NCBI RefSeq assembly: GCF_000003605.2 | Contig: NW_003134346.1 | Span: forward strand, 296,916 to 360,915 | DNA length: 64,000 bases | Direction of reading: 5' to 3' | Source of the DNA: Saccoglossus kowalevskii | Lineage: Eukaryota; Hemichordata; Enteropneusta; Harrimaniidae | Shown here: positions 59,301-64,000 of the stretch, one piece after another | Position numbering within the stretch: the stretch's first letter is position 1 | Layout of the letters: each line of letters begins with the position of its first letter | The notes under the pieces: generated by a model | The model's input: the letters and a program-made list of their open reading frames with translations, nothing else | The model's database searches: none | What the model was told of the DNA's origin: nothing | Translations under genes and position numbers: made by a program

Positions 59301-60763
59301 GCGCGAGGTTCCAAGGTTTCGTTTATATGTACAGTACGCCTAACTTCTTTAGCGTAATACCTAATTGTGGATGAGCGCCGCGGTCGAGCACCAAACATGA
59401 TTAGTGAATGCCGCTGATTACATAACCCATATCCATCGTAACATTGTCATAAATATACATGTCTGATCGATGCTGTGCAGGTAGACGCCATATGATGAAA
59501 CAGTGGTGACCATATGTTGAGGAAAATCTCTTCAAAGCCAGATTGATTTAGTTCATGGAAGACTGGTCATACTGGTACGATCGAATACAACTGTCATTAT
59601 ATTAATCAATGGGATTAATGAATTACGTGGATAGAGTCTGTAATTCCTCAAGCTCATATTTGCATTTGAATGTTTCCAGTGGTGATATGAAATATCGACT
59701 TTTAGTTACATTTGAAAATCCTGAAAATACGCGTTACAGAGAAATTCGATACTTTCATTACGATCAATTACATATTTTTGGTGAAAACAACAAAATCATA
59801 ATATTATTTCGATTGATCGTAAAATCAGTATGTTCCGCCGATATTCATTATTCAATTTTACATTAATAATATATTCAAAGACATAATCTTGAGTAATTCC
59901 ATACATGATACATTATTAATATCTTATGTACATATTTTTTTTTCTGGTGAAATAAATTTATACAATTATTAAACAAAAATGAGAACAAACTTCTATAGAT
60001 AACCATTTAAGTCCAAATATACACCTAGTGTATGATTACCCTGGCCAATGTGACGTCACAAGTAATTCACTAAATTGTTCTTTTCTAAGCACTGGCAGTT
60101 TTTTCCCCAAACCATATTGGTTTGTCAAGAAACTTAATTATGTTTTTTTATGTGTTTTGCCTTGGTAAAAGTAACACATAGATTGGCATATGATTCAGGT
60201 TACTGCGTTTCACAACCTTAATTAAAAGAAAATAACACCACCTTAGCTACATACATTGTGTTTGGTCAAAATGTTCCAGAACACCACCTACTTCCGTTGA
60301 TGTAACTGGTCGAAGCAAAATTTACGCTAGATATGCCCTACATTGATGAGATGATTGACATTTTCAATGCCTTCAACTGTACTGGACTTTGCCAATATTA
60401 ACCATATTTAGCACGTCTAAGAATATTTGGCCTAGAAACTCTTTTATTTTACATTCAAATATTCGTACACAATATTTCACATCTAAGCAGTGATGTGTTG
60501 GTATTATTTCGAAGAATTAGGCTATCATATGATGATATGATTATAATATATGTGACGAAGCCATTGCGGAATGTGACACATCTCACAGAAAGTAGATAAT
60601 ATTTCGACACGATCCCTCTTATCATCGGAGCGGAGGACAGACCCGGAATAGAATGATGTTAATTTACATATGGACATTTACATATCAGCACGTGATTTGT
60701 GAATAGTTCAGTCGTCTTAAGTTAATATATTTCATCATATCATTACTGTATTTAAATATATAC
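56341..60763. other. Non-coding stretch
   Basis: A short (ATAAT)n pentanucleotide run at 57164-57197, an NRF1-like CGCATGCGCA at about 58198, and a TGACGTCA at 60051-60058. The plus ORF at 59609-59866 (85 codons, containing MKYRLLVTFENPENTRYREI) looks protein-like but is not recognised. No other gene signal. Confidence 0.45.
57164..57197. repeat. (ATAAT)n pentanucleotide microsatellite
   Basis: Nearly seven perfect copies of ATAAT. Confidence 0.95.
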
Positions 60764-60777
60764 GTTGCTATGACAAC
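60764..60777. promoter_or_regulatory. RFX X-box-like motif
   Basis: GTTGCTATGACAAC is a full match to the X-box consensus, the third in the window. No adjacent transcript start is recognisable. Confidence 0.5.
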
Positions 60778-63700
60778 ACTCTCCCATTCGGTAGTCAATG
60801 TTCAATAGTACAACGTTGATACGCCAGTGTTATTTTGATTCAAAATTAACGTGTTATTAATTTGTTTTTCTTCCTTCTTCATGGCGTGAATACACATTAC
60901 ATAGAGATTGCTCATTGTATGCCGTAGCTTAGTATATACCAATATATCACCACGGTGAGATATATAAATAACCCTGGCCACTCGATTAATAATATTATAT
61001 ACTGAAATGATCTTGTAATAGTGGGTCAATAACCTTCCTACTGCCTCCTATTAATTTATTAAGTACTCACGAACACATGTGACTTAAATAACAATTACAT
61101 AAGTCCACTCTTTAAAAGATGTTTTTTTTTTCATTGCGCGATTCACTTTGTGTGAGAAAGATTTTTCTCAAATCATCCGCCATTCGACATTGTTGAAACA
61201 CTGTTACTTGTGGTACTGTGGATTTTCACACATTGCTTTGACATCTGTCATTCATGCTTTAGTTTTCAGCAGCATATAATTTGGAATCGCCTTATTTTGA
61301 TTTCGTGTATGTAATAAGCTTTAGACCATTGAGAATATACAGTTATTAATGAATTACCTTGCATAATTTAACAAAAGGACCACAAGCACGCATTTCCCAC
61401 AAAACGTGAGACCGCGTAAACCTGCGAAAATCCTCTCCCGGGTAATCTCACTTCATATAGTTGATGAAAGAAATACGCTAAAAAGACCAGGAACATTTCA
61501 CAAAAGTAATGACAGTTTTCAATTTTTGACTAAAACTGTCAGTTTTTCTGTCTGTATTTTATAAGCTAGACTTTGGATTTAGAAGGACGTGATAAAAGTA
61601 ACTTCAGTTTGTACGGAACAGTAACTGACCACCATTGAAACACGCTGTGTTCATTTGCATGGTATAAACTTGTATTGTGGTGTGTTTCTATGTAGGAACA
61701 GCTTATAGAGGGAACAATATTTACTTCATTATATGTAAAGACATCGTATCTGAATGTTTAGCTTTCATGCATATAATTTTACTTTGGTTCTTACGTTAGC
61801 TTTTTATTAATATTCCCATAGTATATGAGGCATTCATAATTATTGATATATACGTATTTATTACTTGTACAATTTCTATATTTAATGTCATTTTCATTTT
61901 TTCAAATAATTTTCATTCATTTTATTCCATTCACTCATTTGATGTTAATACCAAATTTACTTTGCATGATAATGATGACATTTCTCTCATATATATATAT
62001 ACTATCGGGAGTTACCGAATTTGCCATATCACTTTCGTCGACTATTTTTTTCTTTGTTCAGAGTCCCGTGTTTTTATTGCTAATCAGCTCATGTATGTCA
62101 GTGCTTGTTACCATCCTGGACCGACTGTCGATTCCCCCATGAGGTTTTAGTAGCGAGTACGTGGGGGTACAAATAAGGTTAATACTTCGAAAAAAGGAAA
62201 GACGCAACATGTTGTAATACAGATGATTGAAGCAATTTGTTACTGAGGTTGTATCTAGAGATTCGTAGTCAAAGCAATTTGCTTGTACTCTCATCAGCCT
62301 CGGGACGCAGAAGGGCAATCACTGGAGCAATCATCCATATTATGTTGAAAACAAAACTTTTGATATTTCGATGTTTCGCTCACATTATTGGTAGTTGAGA
62401 TAATAATTGGTTGATTATATATAATCCCGCGTTATCATATGCTAGCATGACGTCAGTTGTTTTAACTAGAGCCGTAGGCGAGGATATATGATATTCTGGT
62501 GGCAATCATTCGGGGTCTACTGAAGTTAAACAAATATAACGGAATTAAATAACTTTTCTCAAGCATGTTATCATATTCCTACATACAAGACAGTGTAGAG
62601 TTCAATGCAGATACTTTACTGCATACGACGTTTACAAGAATGTGTTGGTTAGGTGTACGCTATATGTCTATACGTGAAACCATCACCAATTCACATTGAT
62701 TGAATGGTTGCGAAGTTTTTAATAACTCGAAACAACGGCACAGAGTCTGATTCCTGTTTCACGACCTCTCTGCTGTCCTCTTGCCACATCATTAACAACT
62801 AGTAATTCCGTGGAAAACTTAACAAGACGTGTACTGTCTGGCAAGTGGTGTTAGTGATTTGGTATACCGATAGTGACGTGATACGCGCATGGGCATTGGT
62901 TAAGTGACGTCATTCATCATCATCAATCATGCAGCTTTTGAGCCTGAACTGATGGTATCCGACCACTCTCCAAATAATAGTCTAGACTCTTACGCAGTCA
63001 TCTTATACACATGTCCGATACAAGACGTCTGAGTAAACCTAAACATTAAATAGTTATCGGATATGACTTTCACTATATTTGGATAAGAGCCGGTGCCCAA
63101 GATGTCATTTTGCCTTTTATCCTCAATCAAAGTGTTGAATTTGATTATGTTTATTTGTTTTTCCCTATCACTGGATTTATCTGGTATTTGGTAGGATATA
63201 TTTAATCATGTTGCCCCAAATCACATATTATGACAGTATTGACTTTATATTCACATGCCTTTTCTATTCTCCCGGACAGCAAAGTTTATTGATCCTGAAT
63301 TAATACGTATAAATATCATATATATTTATACCGGTTACTTCACTGGTTCTTAGTTCGTGGGATGGAATTCCTGTATCATTCTCGAGACTGTTGAGAACCT
63401 AATGATGTCGTGTGACAGTCAGTAATCTTCGTTCAACCGGCTAACAAATGTGAACGACTCCGCTGCAATACAGTTCAGCAAATATATTTCAGGCTCGAAT
63501 ACATTTTAAACTGTGACGTGAATTACATTGAGTTACGTGGACGCGCATTTACGTGTCAAGTCATAACGAAGACGCGCATGCATTGACGACCCTGAGTGAA
63601 ATCTGACACACTGACATACTACTTACGGTGACTATGCGAATCATTTCGGTTGAGTCAGTTTGTGAGTCAGCATTAACGCAGTCCTAAGAATTACCGGGGA

Positions 63701-64000
63701 CATTTGCAATCACTTCTGTTTGACAGCCCAAGAACAGATTACCGACTGTCAACTATACCATGTAGCTTGACATAGTTTCTGACCATTTGATTTTGGGTAC
63801 TAAAATATTCATTTTATTAAACGGTTATGACGTAGCAGATATAGGACGCATTATTGGAAACGTATTCTTATAATTAACAATAATGTTTATTGTCTTTTAG
63901 GCCACAGGCCCATATGACTATACATAACAAAAAAACAAAAGAATACACAAGCACTGGAGAATGTACAGAAATTGTATAATACATATATATATATATATAT
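60778..64000. other. Non-coding stretch to the window end
   Basis: TGACGTCA palindromes at 62448-62455 and 62905-62912. A T-rich hydrophobic 99-codon ORF at 61843-62142 is a composition artefact. The window ends inside an (AT)n run that starts at about 63983. Confidence 0.5.

Noticed and set aside
61843-62142. Hydrophobic 99-codon ORF resembling a membrane protein
   Set aside because: T-rich composition alone gives F/L/I/S codons; no start, splice or domain evidence.

Overview
The window is nuclear DNA from an invertebrate animal. It is AT-rich (about 35-38% GC by eye), gene-poor, CpG is not obviously depleted, and it contains one assembly gap (97 N). There are no operons, no bacterial-style genes and no long open reading frames. 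The longest ORFs (116-135 codons) are about what chance gives in 64 kb of this composition. What can be supported is mostly transposon relics, tandem repeats and short regulatory-type motifs, plus a few candidate split-gene exons. The taxon cannot be fixed from sequence alone. A DIRS-type tyrosine-recombinase retroelement, TTAA-flanked MITEs and RFX/CTCF-like sites fit an invertebrate metazoan.

Region by region: 1-8 kb holds a clean 32-bp tandem array (1033-1410), an eroded MITE (about 1580-1795) and a small MITE (7979-8117). At 9.6-12.5 kb lies the best-supported coding relic: a decayed DIRS-like retrotransposon on the + strand with gag-like ORF1, reverse transcriptase, RNase H and tyrosine recombinase in canonical order. 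A LINE 3' tail sits inside it. From 13.8 to 24 kb there are more TTAA-flanked MITEs, a hairpin element with TA flanks (18660-18782), a 25-bp and a 57-bp minisatellite, and a hAT-like MITE (22311-22543). An (AT)n/N gap follows at 24.5 kb. At 26.3-28.2 kb two diverged direct copies of a roughly 0.6-kb sequence lie about 1.35 kb apart.

34.3-40.9 kb contains the most gene-like signal: a signal-peptide-like first exon with a good splice donor, and a phase-compatible downstream exon with a good acceptor. Together they would encode a secreted protein of about 112 aa with a dibasic cleavage site and several cysteines. A YY1/X-box-like promoter signature lies at 38.84 kb. 43.2-44.2 kb holds a possible BEL/Pao RNase H fragment and an unusually open stretch on both strands. 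47.5-51.6 kb has a larger MITE, a 184-bp TTTA microsatellite, a CTCF-like site beside a CRE palindrome, and a further MITE. 52.6 kb and 54.8-55.1 kb carry weak candidate exons. 55.87-56.34 kb is a second, diverged 32-bp-period array. The rest to 64 kb is featureless AT-rich DNA apart from an RFX X-box at 60.76 kb.

Two window-wide signals stand out. The palindrome TGACGTCA occurs at 12 places and 14-mer RFX X-boxes at three, both far above a back-of-envelope expectation from base composition. Seven MITEs form related families sharing a TTAA target and a GTCGTC-containing terminal inverted repeat, consistent with a Kolobok (T2-like) or piggyBac-type mobiliser that is not itself present in the window.
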